64,000 nt of DNA from Aphrophora alni (taxonomy: Eukaryota > Arthropoda > Insecta > Hemiptera > Aphrophoridae): contig OY740776.1 of assembly GCA_963513935.1 (NCBI GenBank), positions 6,974,724 through 7,038,723 of the forward strand, written 5' to 3'. Shown here piece by piece: positions 36,438 to 48,278 of this stretch. The notes below the pieces were generated by a model. That model saw nothing but the letters and a program-made list of their open reading frames with translations. It did no database searches and was not told the origin of the DNA. The stretch's first letter is position 1. Each line of letters starts with the position of its first letter. A program made the position numbers and the translations under genes.

Positions 36438-36868
36438 TACTCTCTTGACGTAAGCTTGGTCATAAAGAGCCTCGTATTAAAAAAGTCTCCACTCGCTTCG
36501 CTCGTGTCAGTGACCTTGAAGCTGTACATATGTGAAGAACCTTTCATTCGCTACGCTCTGTAGACGTGGCTCTGTGGGATTTCTTACCTATACGATCACA
36601 TTTTCTTACTAGTATAGGGTTCGAAATTACATTTTTGACAATAACTTCGTTGTCATCACAGAAGGCTAGGTTAGTTAAAGATAGACCATTGAATTGAAAT
36701 CTGCAAATATGTATCCAATTTGGTTTGTTCGAGTTGAATAACACACGAGATTATTAACAAAAAACCTGTTTAAAAATGGTCATATCGGGATGATTATCTC
36801 GAAATTTGAGGGTAATTTCTAAAATTTAATTCTCCCGTTTTATCTCAAAATTGGCTCCTACTATTTTG
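36438..36868. repeat. Dispersed repeat fragment
   Basis: 'tttttgacaataacttcg', 'gaattgaaatctgcaaat' and 'ttgaataacacacgagat' are shared with 14130-14340 and, in part, 44280-44430. No coding content is seen. Confidence 0.5.
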
Positions 36869-36876
36869 ATAAAATT

Positions 36877-37277
36877 GGTACTTACGTATTAACGCCAACG
36901 CAGCAGAAGTTGCTAATGCGCATGCGCCAATATTGCTTACTTTGCGATATAATTATATATCACGACAGGTTTGGCCAGGTAGCTATATATATATATAAAC
37001 ACCTGGCCAGACCTTATATATATAATCACCTGGCCAAACCTTTCGTAAGTTTATTGAAGTTAATAATTTGAAATTAGATCATGGATAAACATGAGCTTTA
37101 AAAGTGAAGTGCCGTCAATCTACGCCTAAAATTTTTGCGACAAATCATAAAATGAGAGTATATGAATCTCAAAGCTGAAAAAAAATGGAATTCTGCTTCC
37201 CTTAAACCAGTTTGTTCTTTATTGGCGCATGCGCATTAGCGCAACTTCTGCTGCGGTGGCGTTAATACGTAAGTACC
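36877..37277. mobile_element. MITE with about 55-bp inverted repeats and 8-bp TSD, copy 1
   Basis: The ends ggtacttacgtattaacgcc and complement are followed inward by further inverted sequence (caacgcagcagaagttg, gcgcatgcgcc). The 8-bp duplication ataaaatt flanks it exactly (36869-36876, 37278-37285). The centre is a palindrome of 'tttggccaggt' around TA runs. An 8-bp duplication suggests the hAT superfamily or another 8-bp class. Confidence 0.93.
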
Positions 37278-37285
37278 ATAAAATT

Positions 37286-38602
37286 TTTCTAAAATTCTTC
37301 TACGGTTCAAAACAAAGATTAATTTTCAAGGCTGCCGTTGATTTTAGAACTACAGTATCTAGTCCTAGTCCACCAAATACGAACACATATTGTAAAGAAC
37401 AATTCACATTTCCAAGGCTGATTATATAGGATCTAGTTATTTATAATTTTCATAGTTGAACGAAAATATTATTGCGTTATAATTTCCTAGCACGACAACA
37501 AAAGCTTTGTTCATAAAGTAGGGATTCTCCTAATTTAAATAAATCGCTAATGTTAAGTTAAATTTATTACCGGAAAACAAATTAAAAACTTTTAAACAAT
37601 AATATTTGTACAGTGTGAATTGAAAACAAGTCTTGTTTGTTGTTGAAATAAGCCTATGCCTCTAGTTCCAAGAGTTTATGACTTTGTTGAGCCCTCATTG
37701 TAGACAATAACCAATTTATCTTTCACAGCTTGTTGAAAAACAAGTCTTGACTTTCGATTTCAGACAATGATATCGTTTTAGAAGTTGGTTATTTAACAGA
37801 AACAAATACATTCATAGGTTTCAAACAAAAATGAAACTAAATTATAAAAATTCTCAAGACTAACTGATAAATTAACCTATTTCAATTCAAATCTGAAATG
37901 GCCTAGTCTACTACTAAAGTACCAAAATTGAACAGAACATATCATTTATTTTTCTTGAGAGATTTAAAATGTTCACTAAATACAATGAAACAAATTAGAT
38001 AGGCCTTCTATAATGAAATGTTGGACAAAATAACTTGGCTAAATTTTACAATCACTAGCTTTACTGCACTAAAGATGTTCAGTTTCTTGTAATTTAAAGA
38101 ATTGATTGTATTATAGTTTCTTTATACAACTTCATTTTCAAAATCAATCGCAACATAATATTTTTGTAACTGCATAATAAACATTCAATGTTTAGTTTAT
38201 AAAAAAGCCAACATAACCTATAAATGCGGTAACAGTATAAACTCACCCAATAACAATGTAATCCATTAAAAAAAAATTGTTTTTCTTACAATGCATCAAC
38301 AGTTTTTCACTCATTGAACCAACACAGATATAAAACATGTGTTAACAAAAAAATATAGAAAGTTTATTTTACCTTAACTCGTTCAAGATATCCGAAATAG
38401 ACTTTCACAAATGTCTATAAAACAAAACCTTATTGATTTCGTTACTGAAGTTATAAATATTCAGATTCGGCGATGCGTGTAATCTACACATAACTAAATC
38501 TACGTAATCAAGATAGCCTTGTCTTTTTTTTACATTTAAAAGTTAATCCATCATGAAACTTCCGTTGAGCTTCTCATTTTAAATAAAATGTCTGTTTTAT
38601 TT
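37286..38602. other. Gene-free, AT-rich
   Basis: No ORF or repeat recognised. Confidence 0.45.
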
Positions 38603-38610
38603 GTTACTTT

Positions 38611-38806
38611 CATGGGCGTACCCAGCGAGGGGCAGGGGGGGCAGCTGCCCCCCCTGGAAGCAAAAAAAAATCTTTATTATACATTTTGTTGCTGGAATTT
38701 AATACAATTCTTGAAATAACTATTTTAATAATCAATTGTATATTGAATGACCATGGCTTGCCCCCTTGCCCCCCCCCCCCTAGTTTTGATCCTGGGTACG
38801 CCCTTG
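38611..38806. mobile_element. Small hAT-type MITE with 8-bp TSD
   Basis: The ends CATGGGCGTACCCAG and CTGGGTACGCCCTTG are inverted, with C- and G-runs just inside. The duplication gttacttt flanks it exactly (38603-38610, 38807-38814). 196 bases, no coding content. Confidence 0.93.
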
Positions 38807-38814
38807 GTTACTTT

Positions 38815-40340
38815 ACTTCATAATTAAAGGAACAAAATATAATATGAATAGGCCTAGGCCTACTTTCAGATCAATAGCAAACCTGCACTTTTATAAGTCA
38901 ACTATAAATGTATTGCAAAATGTCAACATAGGTTTTCGATTTCGAGTAGGCCTATTTACCTGTTCATAGTTAGGTTATCAAATAATTACAACTTCAAATT
39001 TTACCTAAATAAATCACAAACCGACCAAATGATTTTAGTAAATAAGGAAAACAATGGTTTATTTTGACTTTTGATTGATAATTACCGAATTAAGATTTTT
39101 TTTGCAACGAATATTTTTGAAATTGTTGACATCGAACGAAAGGAATGTGTTTTTATTATAGTAAAGATAAACATTTAGCCCTACCAGCGTTATCAACTAT
39201 TTTTAATGCAGGTCATTATTATTTTAATTAGGCTTTCCCCTCTATTCACTCCTCGCTCATCTTGCAATTCAATTCTTATTAATTACCGATATTAACTTTC
39301 TAGAACCAACAAAGAAATTATAACTTATCTTAATATGTTCAAAGTTCAATATTATGCAACTAAAATGTTATCTGAGCAAATAGAATCACGCGTTTCATCT
39401 GTGACTGATAATCTACGATTGAGGAATCTTCCAAGTTTTTTTTTTTGCCATGTTATTAGGTCTAGTACAAAGGGGTATCAATTGAAGTTTTATCCGAGAC
39501 TTTGACTCATGCGTAAAATATACGTGATCAAAACTGGCCCCATAATGTCTGGTAATAAGTGAACAGTAATAATCAGCTGATCCTAACATGACATGTGCGA
39601 TTTTGTTTTACTGTTTTAGATATCTACGTAGAATAGAGAGAAGTGATGGGTTATAAAAAAAGAAAATAATCTCGAGTTTTTCAAGAGTTTTGGAGATTCA
39701 TTGAGTCCAAAAAAAATGTGGTTTTGGACGATGTCTATTGTATGCAGTGTTCTGCAGTCCGAAATCGTGAACCGATTTTAATCAAATTTGGTGTGTGAGC
39801 ATATTGTGGCAGTATAACCTTATCTGAACTTTTTATAATCTCAAAATAGTTGCTATAAAAAAAACACAAAATTACGATTTTTTTTTCAATATCGGTTTAA
39901 ACGATTTTGATGAAATTTTGTTGTAATTGTCGTCATTTCTGAAAACGTACAGGTTCGTTAATTATCGGCAAAAAAAAAACTAAATCGGCTGTTATGAAAT
40001 AATAATTTTCTCAAAATCAGCTCTAACAATTTCGTTACGACTAACGCTTTTTACTAAAATTCCATCGAGCCCCCACCCCCTCACAACCTCAAAAAATAGT
40101 TATTTCACTTTGGGCAATTGAAACCTTCTAAAGTGAACTTCTTCTTTGCTCCCACACGAAAATTCAAAAATGACGATTTATGTTTTATTTTTACAAAATT
40201 TGTTATACAGTTTGTCAAAATTGTTTACATTTTGCTGTAAAATAGGCCTAACACTTGAATTACACTTCCGCCTTGTATATTTTGACAGTAAAAAATCTCA
40301 ATTGTTATTTAAAAATATGTTCTTTACAATTAATTACCAA
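38815..40340. other. Gene-free with degenerate dispersed repeat
   Basis: 39740-40070 belongs to a diffuse family with 'gaaccgattttaatcaaatt', 'tttggtgtgtgagcatattg' and 'tttctcaaaatcagctctaa'; related stretches are at 27820-27920, 42290-42420, 47460-47600 and, inverted, 50390-50660. Nothing else is seen. Confidence 0.5.
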
Positions 40341-40346
40341 TAATTA

Positions 40347-40721
40347 CAGTAGCCTCAGACTATGATTGTGTCTGGTGTAAGGGGCGTGTTCTCCCTTCTT
40401 GCTTCCCTAGCCTGACTTGGCGGTACAACCCATTCCAAGAAAACTAGATACACAAATAATTACTGCTTAGCTACATTTAATTCCTAAAGTTACAACTTCG
40501 TGACAGACTTTTGTAAACGTTTTATTCTTATTTACACCGATAAAAGAAACGAAAGTAGGGTACGCGTTTACACAGAAGCATTTGAGGTCTATATTTTTTT
40601 ATTGGGGTTATACCACCAATTATTTTATTGGGTTTTATACCGCTGAAAGAAAACGCAACAAAGTGTGTGGACCCCTCTTTTCCACTTCACCCCAGACACA
40701 TTCCTAACCTTGAGGATACTG
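40347..40721. mobile_element. Tc1/mariner-type MITE, copy C
   Basis: CAGTAGCCTCAGAC to GAGGATACTG, TA at 40345-40346 and 40722-40723. It carries one internal unit with a small local duplication ('ttttattggggttata' / 'ttttattgggttttata'). Confidence 0.92.
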
Positions 40722-40723
40722 TA

Positions 40724-43110
40724 AATGTTTATCAGTAAAATGGACTACTGAACACAAAACATACTATAGTAATCACTGACCAATACCAAAGCCATACAGT
40801 CTACCAGACCAAAATCCTTTGTAGATAAGGTTTTATCATTTTTGTAGACTAGCCAACATAATATTTATTTTCTAAAGCGTAAATAACAGCTGTTTTATAA
40901 TAGTAACACTGGCGCGTCACATGTTCGCCACAATTAAACATGTGATCGACAGCTGATGTTTTGAAATTTAAAGCAGGCTAGTAAAAACAAAAAGCTTGGC
41001 CTAAATTTACACTTAATTAGGTTGCAATTAATTTTATTGGGAAAACGAGATATTGTAACAGTTCTTAGTACCCGGAATTGTGAAATGTTCACCGACCCTG
41101 ACCCCCTTAGATTAAATTTGAGTAATTAGGATGAATGTTTGAATTTCTAGCGGTTAACTTTTGTTCGATTCTAGTCAAATTTAGTGCACAGGTTGTTTTT
41201 AACATTATCTTGGACACGTTCTTTAACAAACATAATCACTTATACAGTTTCAAAATGGCGGAAATAATACTTTAAATTACGTAAAATTGTCCAAATATCA
41301 AATTCGTATCTTGTTACTGAACCTAACCTAACCTTTAACTCCAAGTTTAAGTTCTAAATAGTGATTATAAGACAAATATGTTTTTAAAAAATCGCAGAAA
41401 TTATATAAAAAGTACATTTATAAGATGCCAATTATCTTAAATATTCAGTTTGAGTATTCTATACTACACTATTACCGAACTTTCTTTTTTCCAATAAATC
41501 CTGTATTATATATAAAGCAAATAAATATTTTATACATCGAGTATACATTAGATCTTTTGCTTCATGTTAATATATCAAACGAGAGGACTACCAAAACAAT
41601 TGTATAACGCTTCCTCACTACTTCAACTTGCTAAGTAAATGAAAAAAAATTACTCTAATTGAGGTTAGAACATTGTGAAATTTAAATACAATTAAACAAT
41701 GCAAATTGTGCATTCCCACTTGAGCTGAGAAAAGGGCAAATTATGTATATCCACATAAAAGCTGATTTCAAAGCTGTTAGACCCGAGGGTAAAGCTAGTT
41801 ATAAATGCAATTGTCCTTCAATACAACCACTTCCTCTATAAGACACACACATACATTTGTTTTATGTACATCTTTGCAAGAATGTACATAACTTTATTTG
41901 ATTATTTGTAGGTTAAATTTAACAAATAGAAATATTTCTGTCTAGAGTCAGTTACTTTGAGTTGGAAATGAATATTAACTATGGGCACGAGGCAGTCATG
42001 GCGTCGTGGTCTGTGGTCAGGGATCTGTTTACACATTGACAGCTTATAGAGTCAAGTATGGATAGCTCGGTAGAACCTGATCATTAGAATTCATGAACTG
42101 GAATAAACCCCTAGACCTATTTTCTAAGTAGGCCTAGACTTTCTAATTGGTACAGAAAAAAATGGGCCTAAACCGGTAAATCGATTTCAATACAATTTGT
42201 TACTTGGGGACATTTCGACTGTATTTTGGAAAGGTTTTATAATTTTTCCGATAAATAAAAATTTTAGGTACACAGCTGTCGTAAGATAAAAAACATAATA
42301 TTTTCTCATAAATCGGCTCTCACAATTTCGATAAAATTTTGCCAGATTAAAACCCCCAAGTACACAAACAAAACATATTGGTGCACATCTCTCAAAAAAT
42401 TCGTCAGTTATTGGTAAAAACAAAAATAATCAAAAAGTTCTTATAAAAGAATTAATTTTTGGTTTTCCTTTTTTTTTTTTATCGAAAATTACCAAACAGT
42501 ATTTCAATTATGAGTGTGTGAGAGAAAGTTTGTCCAATGTAACTTCCCGAATTGGAATTTAAAGATTACAAATTTAATTCATTGAGTGTTATTTTGGTAA
42601 CAATGAGCATTGTAACATTTTGATTTTTTTACATTACCGCATGATTTTATGAGAGAGATTTTGATTAATCCTTTCTTTTTATGTCAATTGGATCGGCCCT
42701 TCACGTACATTAGAGAGGGGGAAGGGGGTTAGTCTATATATTATGATAATAGAGGTCACTAAGGGCGACCATCGCCATGTTGGAATGTCAACCCACACCT
42801 TGTAATTGTAGGTTAGATTCTATTGTTACAACTACAGTCCACATTTTTTCGCATTGTGCATAAAATAAGGAATGCAAGGACATGTATGTGGTGTGATTGT
42901 GACGTCACTATTTGGTTGTCACGGCAACTTTATTTGTTGATGTTTGAATTAACTTATTTCCTTTATTATACTCAAATAATTATAATTGTTTTTCATTACT
43001 GTATTTACACAACTTTCGTTATAAAACCAGTATTTTAGTAGTGGAAGTTTTTTAAGTTTCTCTAAATTTCACATTTTTTTATTGTTTTATAAAATTTAAA
43101 ATGTAAACTA
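40724..43110. other. Gene-free, AT-rich
   Basis: Short CCTAA tract near 41322; no exon recognised. Confidence 0.4.
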
Positions 43111-43115
43111 ACCTA

Positions 43116-43117
43116 AA

Positions 43118-43159
<42 letters not shown>

Positions 43160-43170
43160 TATATATATAT
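43116..43170. repeat. (AT)n microsatellite
   Basis: AT repeats with short interruptions. Confidence 0.95.
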
Positions 43171-43677
43171 TACATTTTGTTCACTTTAACATTTATGAAA
43201 ACTTTAATCAGCAAATGATAAAAAAAAGTAAGTAATACAAATTTTCTTTGAAAAGAGGTGACGTTTCATTAATTAAATCATCTTTTTTCAATAGTTAGGC
43301 CTACAAGTACACAGATCACTCATACAGTTTTGCAAATAAAGTTTATCGTACTAAATAAAAGTGTATTTTCTTTACTTTTGATAATATTGAGTTTTGGTAT
43401 AAAGGTAGATTCTTTAAGCCTTCATAAAAAATTGATTTATTCTTACAAAAATCCATAAAACCCTTTAAAGTTGGTTAAAAAAAAAAATTCTAAAAACCAA
43501 CTCTACAAAAAAAACATTTCTTTCAAAGTTTGTTTTTAAATAAACAATTCTTTAAATATTCAATCAAAGAATAAAAGAAAATTACCCGAAAATGTATATT
43601 ATACGAATTCTTTACTCCCTGGTGCTATTGGAGTATTCAAAGGGTAAGTGACCCCCTATTCGGACCATTTTCTGAAT

Positions 43678-43745
43678 TTTTTTATTTTTTTTATTTTTTT
43701 TAATCGAATCCCTTTTATTTGTTCTTAATAATAAATTTAAATCCT
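43678..43745 (-). repeat. Dispersed repeat with poly-T edge, copy 3
   Basis: T-run, 'atcgaatcccttttatttgt', 'tcttaataataaattt'. Confidence 0.6.
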
Positions 43746-45204
43746 TTAACACATTTAGTTTCGGTCCTTAACCCTTAGTCAGGTCAATGCTAATTGATTC
43801 ACGTTTTTTTTCATCGGTTGAAATAATTTCAAAAATTCGCCAAAAATAGAAATTCTATCCCAATCATAAAGTGATCCATAGCTTTTTTTTAGGAAAAGGT
43901 GCAAATTAATCATATATGTAACTAAAAATTTGATTGGTGCAAAATTGTAAAAGTTATAAACTCAGGAAGCAAAAAAATTCAAAAACGGAAATTTTTTTTC
44001 TCTAAATTCAGGCCTAAATAAATACTATAAAAATGTATAGGCCTGGTTATACAAAATACACAAAAGTTTCATAATTTAGTTGTGAATAGAAATATGTAAA
44101 AACATTTACCAATTTCAAAGTAGTTTTTATGAAATAGATTTTTTTAGCCGAATATGAAACAAATTAACCTAACCTAACTTAGCTATTTGTCATCGTAGAT
44201 TAAAAGTTACACTTGAGTAAAATTTCATCAATATAATTTGAGCCGAATATGAAACAAAATTAACCTAACCTAACCTAACATCGTTATTTAGGTGGTGTTG
44301 GTAGATGTGGAATTGAAATTAACAAATTTTTATCTAATTTATCGTGTTATAAGTTGAACAACACGAGATGTGAACACAAACATTTATTGTTTCTGAACTT
44401 CAATATTGTTCTATAAACCAAATTTCATGTTCTGTGTGGTCGACATTGTTACGATTGCAAACTTCAAACACTGAATAAGTAAATTTCTGACAAAATGAGA
44501 AAGTTATGCAGTTATCCATGTCAAGTATAAAAACTAAAACTGGACAAATACAACACTAAGAAACCACTAATCTAACCTTACTGAAGCCGTGCAGATAAAA
44601 GACGGAAATGGGCGTGTCCAAACTTTCGATATCGTTAAATTAAATAAAAACAAAGTTAGTTGAAGAGGAAATAGCTTTCTAGAGTTCCCAGGAGTTGCCA
44701 TGGTAACCTCGGGGCAGAGTACATGGAAGGTTTACCCTTCGGAGGCCAGTTCGATAGCATTTTGTAAAGTGTTTTGGATGAAACAAATTTTATTAAAATT
44801 TCTGCAGATGTAGATTTATATCAGAATAATTTCGTGACATAGTAGATTTTAGACGGGATCTATTAAAAAAATTTACGTAGCCCATTATGAAAGTTTGTGT
44901 TGGGTCAAAAAACAAAAATAAACCTTGAGAGATGAAATTAAAAGCTTGATTTTAATCTAATTAGATTTACACTGAGGAATTGTTTATACCCCAAACGAAA
45001 AAAAATGTAGTCTCTTTTTTAAATATTATTATTTTTGATTCACAGCTACCTAAACTCATATTTTTATTGTAAATTAGTTTTGGTTAGGTTTTATTTGTGG
45101 GGGGGGGGAGTTAGTGAGTAAGAAAGTTTGTTCAATATTTCAGTAATATTATTGTTAACAAATATTAATCCATCCTGTGATATTTCGTTGAAAAAACACT
45201 CCTA
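43746..45204. other. Gene-free, AT-rich
   Basis: Two CCTAA tracts (about 44165 and 44264), each beside 'gccgaatatgaaacaaa', indicate a local duplication. No exon is seen. Confidence 0.45.
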
Positions 45205-45206
45205 TA

Positions 45207-46091
45207 CAGGGTGTTTCCAAAACTTCAGGAGCACATCAAAACCAATGAAGAAGTTTATATTGTGTTAGTTTTCTATACAACCTCCATTTTATGTTTTTTA
45301 ATTAAAACAATTTTATTTCTAACGGTATGATATGGGGTTGAAAATTTGCATACCTTAGTTATAAAGACCCAATTTGAGAAACCGATTTCCTTCACTCATT
45401 TCAAGATGGCGGTTAATTAAATTTTTTTAACGTCGAATATTTTTTTTAAAAAACCGTACCGTAAATTTTACATATTTTCCTTTTTTAACGACAAAATTTA
45501 AATTGTATTTTTATTCTTTCTGTAGCTTCAAGGATAACTGAATTATCGACAATAACATTGGTAGTTGTCTAAAACATCCAAGATTTTGTCTAGAACCAAA
45601 CTTTTTTAGAACTGCAAATTTTGGTAGCTTAAAGGTCAACGAGTTATTCACACATCCACTATCACAAACTTCTGTGTTTTGTAGAAATAATAAGGCTGTA
45701 GGCCTTCAGTGTATGGGCAGATAGCAATGTTTAAAGAAATTAATGTTTTCAGTTTTTTGTCGATAATTCACTTTCTTTGAGCTACAGAAAGAATAAAAAT
45801 ACAATTTAAATTTTAAAAAAGGAAAATATTTTGTCAATTTAACGGTTTTTGAAACATAACAACTTTAAATAGCAGCCATTTTGAAATGAGTAAAGGATAT
45901 TGGTTGATTATTTTTCTCAAATTGGGTCTTTATAACATTTAAGTATCCTGTAAAATTTCAACTCCATATCGTTTACCATTAAAAAGATATTTATATTTTG
46001 TTAAAAAAAAAAAAAAAAATGGGAGCTAAAAAACATTTTAGGAAGTTTACATAAACTCCTGAAGTTTGAAACGATTTTTCGAAACACACTG
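45207..46091. mobile_element. Foldback DNA element, CAGGGTGTTTC ends, TA duplication
   Basis: Ends CAGGGTGTTTCCAAAACTTC and the inverse closing GAAACACACTG, flanked by TA (45205-45206, 46092-46093). The inverted arms extend about 330 bases each ('ataaagacccaatttgagaa', 'actcatttcaagatggcgg', 'tttttattctttctgtagct'), so it could fold almost end to end. No transposase. Truncated relatives are at 4371-4908 and perhaps 16500-16830. Confidence 0.88.
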
Positions 46092-46093
46092 TA

Positions 46094-47239
46094 GACGACT
46101 AGATTCCATTAAACAGCTGTTTATTTCCCGCCAAAATATCAAACCGCCAATAAACACAACCCGAATATCAACAGTTCTAAACGAAGGGAGAAAGCCGAAG
46201 AAATCGACAGCAGAGGAAATAAAAGAGAGAGTCGTAAGAAAAGTGAAAAGAACTTGATCATTTTTGATGCCATAAGTTGTTTAAATCGAGGCTAATGTTA
46301 AATGAGAATACATATAGATGTCGCCAGGTCTACACTTTCGTAATCAGCTGTTTTCAAATACATTGCAAATGTTGAGCATTCATTACGCCTACCATCATCA
46401 GGAATCTATAAACAGGTAATTTACTGCAATAGCGAACCCACTCACGCGCAGAGTTAAAGAATTGTATGACTTAACGAAACGCCATTTTGAAACTTGGTAA
46501 TGATGTTCTAAAAAATCGGATGTAATGAATTTAATCACGTGTAGGCTCTAAGGACCCAAACAAATAGTTATTTGTGCAACTAGTGGGCAAAGTGGCACTT
46601 TTTTAAAGAGAGAAAAATATTGACGCACGAGGCTTGCCGAGTGCGTCAATTTTATCGAGTTTAAAAAAGACACTTTGCTCACGAATTGCACATTATAATT
46701 TGTCTACAGTTGTTATTTTGTGACAAATAATAGCATACCTACAAATAAAATATGTGCTCAGATGAGTAGAAGTTTTCACGTCAAAATTGAGGTTATTTAT
46801 GAATATTACAAATAACTTAGGTGTATTGTTGAGGAAACGGGATTGCCAACTTCAAAACTCGGCAAACGAAAAATACTCTCCGTGTACATACACTGTCAAT
46901 CATCTTCATGAATAATTACCTCTTTTTTCAACTTTAAAACGTTGTTTTGTTGTTTATTTATGTTATTTTACATGAAAGAATTAATCTAACCTACATACGG
47001 GACATTTCCTGTATATTATAAATCAATTCAAATAAACTTAACCTAAATTTCGTTTTGTTCGGTTGCCATTCGGAGTGAGCAAAGTAGTGAGCAAAGTAGT
47101 GGGCAAAGTGAAACTGTTGAGAAATCAGCTGTTTTGCAAACTAATTTAAATGAACAAAATGCCACTTTGTCAACAACTGTAGACAAAAATATTGGTTCGT
47201 GAATTATCACTCATAAAGCTGCCCCCCCCCACCTTGTTG
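46094..47239. other. Unique-looking sequence upstream of the first Drak exon seen
   Basis: An open frame at 46066-46257 is Lys/Arg/Glu-rich near its end (RKPKKSTAEEIKERVVRKVK) but has no ATG, and no splice link to Drak can be shown. No promoter motif was recognised. Confidence 0.35.
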
Positions 47240-47435
47240 TTCATTGCGAAAAACCTCTCGGTCATTTTTTATCCCTTTACAATAAAACGGATGAAAAGGA
47301 CATAAAATAAAGACCTGCGAATACTCTAAATAGCGTCAGATTCGAAAGAGAACAAGAGTTGGTCAATAAAGACTTGAAAGTAAAGCTGAAAGAGAAGGAT
47401 CTAACCCAAGATTACACGAAAAAGCTCTAAATTCA
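47240..47435 (-). repeat. SINE-like family A, copy 11
   Basis: 'gcgaaaaacctctcggtcat', 'gagaacaagagttggtcaat', 'aaggatctaacccaagatta'. Confidence 0.8.
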
Positions 47436-47917
47436 TTTTCTTTGAGGGCTGTTATAAAGTAACGCAATTTTTTCAAAATCGGTTCTACCAATTTCGTTGA
47501 AATTGTAGTGAAATATGAAGGTTAATGACCCAAACTTGTGTGGAAAATTTCAAGTAAAAAAAAATATATTACGGATCAGAAATAATTGGCAAAAAAAAAG
47601 AACCTTGACGTCATTAGAAGCACGATTTTAATAGCATACGATTTAAGCTCAGGGACTTGTTGATGGCTCAAGCAATGCAAAGCTTAGGCCCTAAACACTT
47701 TTTTTTTTCCTTTTCCAAAAGGTTCATTTCCACTGTTCGATTGACAACTACCAAAATATCATTTTTGTTGAGACTCAGTTTTGGAGATGGGCATGTGAGA
47801 AAGTTTGTGCAATGTTTTTGCACTTTTTATTATGTAGTGTCTGCATGAGCCTATGATATCTCGTACATTTTATATAATAATAATAGCAATATTAAGTTAT
47901 ATCGCATATACACAACT

Positions 47918-47957
47918 AACCTAACCTAACATAACATAACCTAACCTAACCTAACCT
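47918..47957. repeat. Short CCTAA tract just upstream of Drak exon a
   Basis: About eight pentamers with two CATAA variants. Confidence 0.9.
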
Positions 47958-48065
47958 CAAAAAAAATCGCATCCTAACATTACCGCATATTGTGGTTTAA
48001 TTTTCTTCCCTCTACCCATACATTTATTATCTTAAAACTTATAGGTTATGTTTGTTTGTCAACAG

Positions 48066-48278
48066 AGGGAAGTACGCTACAGTACGTCGATGCAGAGACC
48101 GTGCCACTGGACGTCAGTATGCTGCCAAGTTCCTAAAGAAGAGAAGACGGTCTTCCGACTTAAGAAGTGAGATACTTCATGAAGTTGCTGTACTCGAAGC
48201 GTGTAAAGCTTCAGCCAGAATTGTTGAACTTCATCAAGTGTTCGAATCTGACAACGAGATGGTTCTTTTGCTCGAACT
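48066..48278 (+). CDS. Drak: Drak coding exon a (glycine loop to beta 5)
   Basis: Acceptor tgtcaacag at 48057-48065, donor gtgagt at 48279. The exon enters in phase 2 (last base of an Arg codon) and leaves in phase 2 (CT|T, Leu72). It encodes residues 1-72, with the ATP-site lysine codon at 48127-48129 and a basic run KKRRR just after it, as in DRAKs. An ORF call would begin at a TTG in the intron (48052); that is not a real start. Confidence 0.9.

Noticed and set aside
46066..46257. Possible 5' coding exon of Drak
   Set aside because: It has no ATG, overlaps the end of a foldback element, ends in a stop and shows no glycine-loop sequence.
48052..48065. Start of the kinase at the first codon of the ORF
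   Set aside because: The apparent start is TTG inside the intron; a good acceptor ends at 48065 and the glycine loop would be incomplete.
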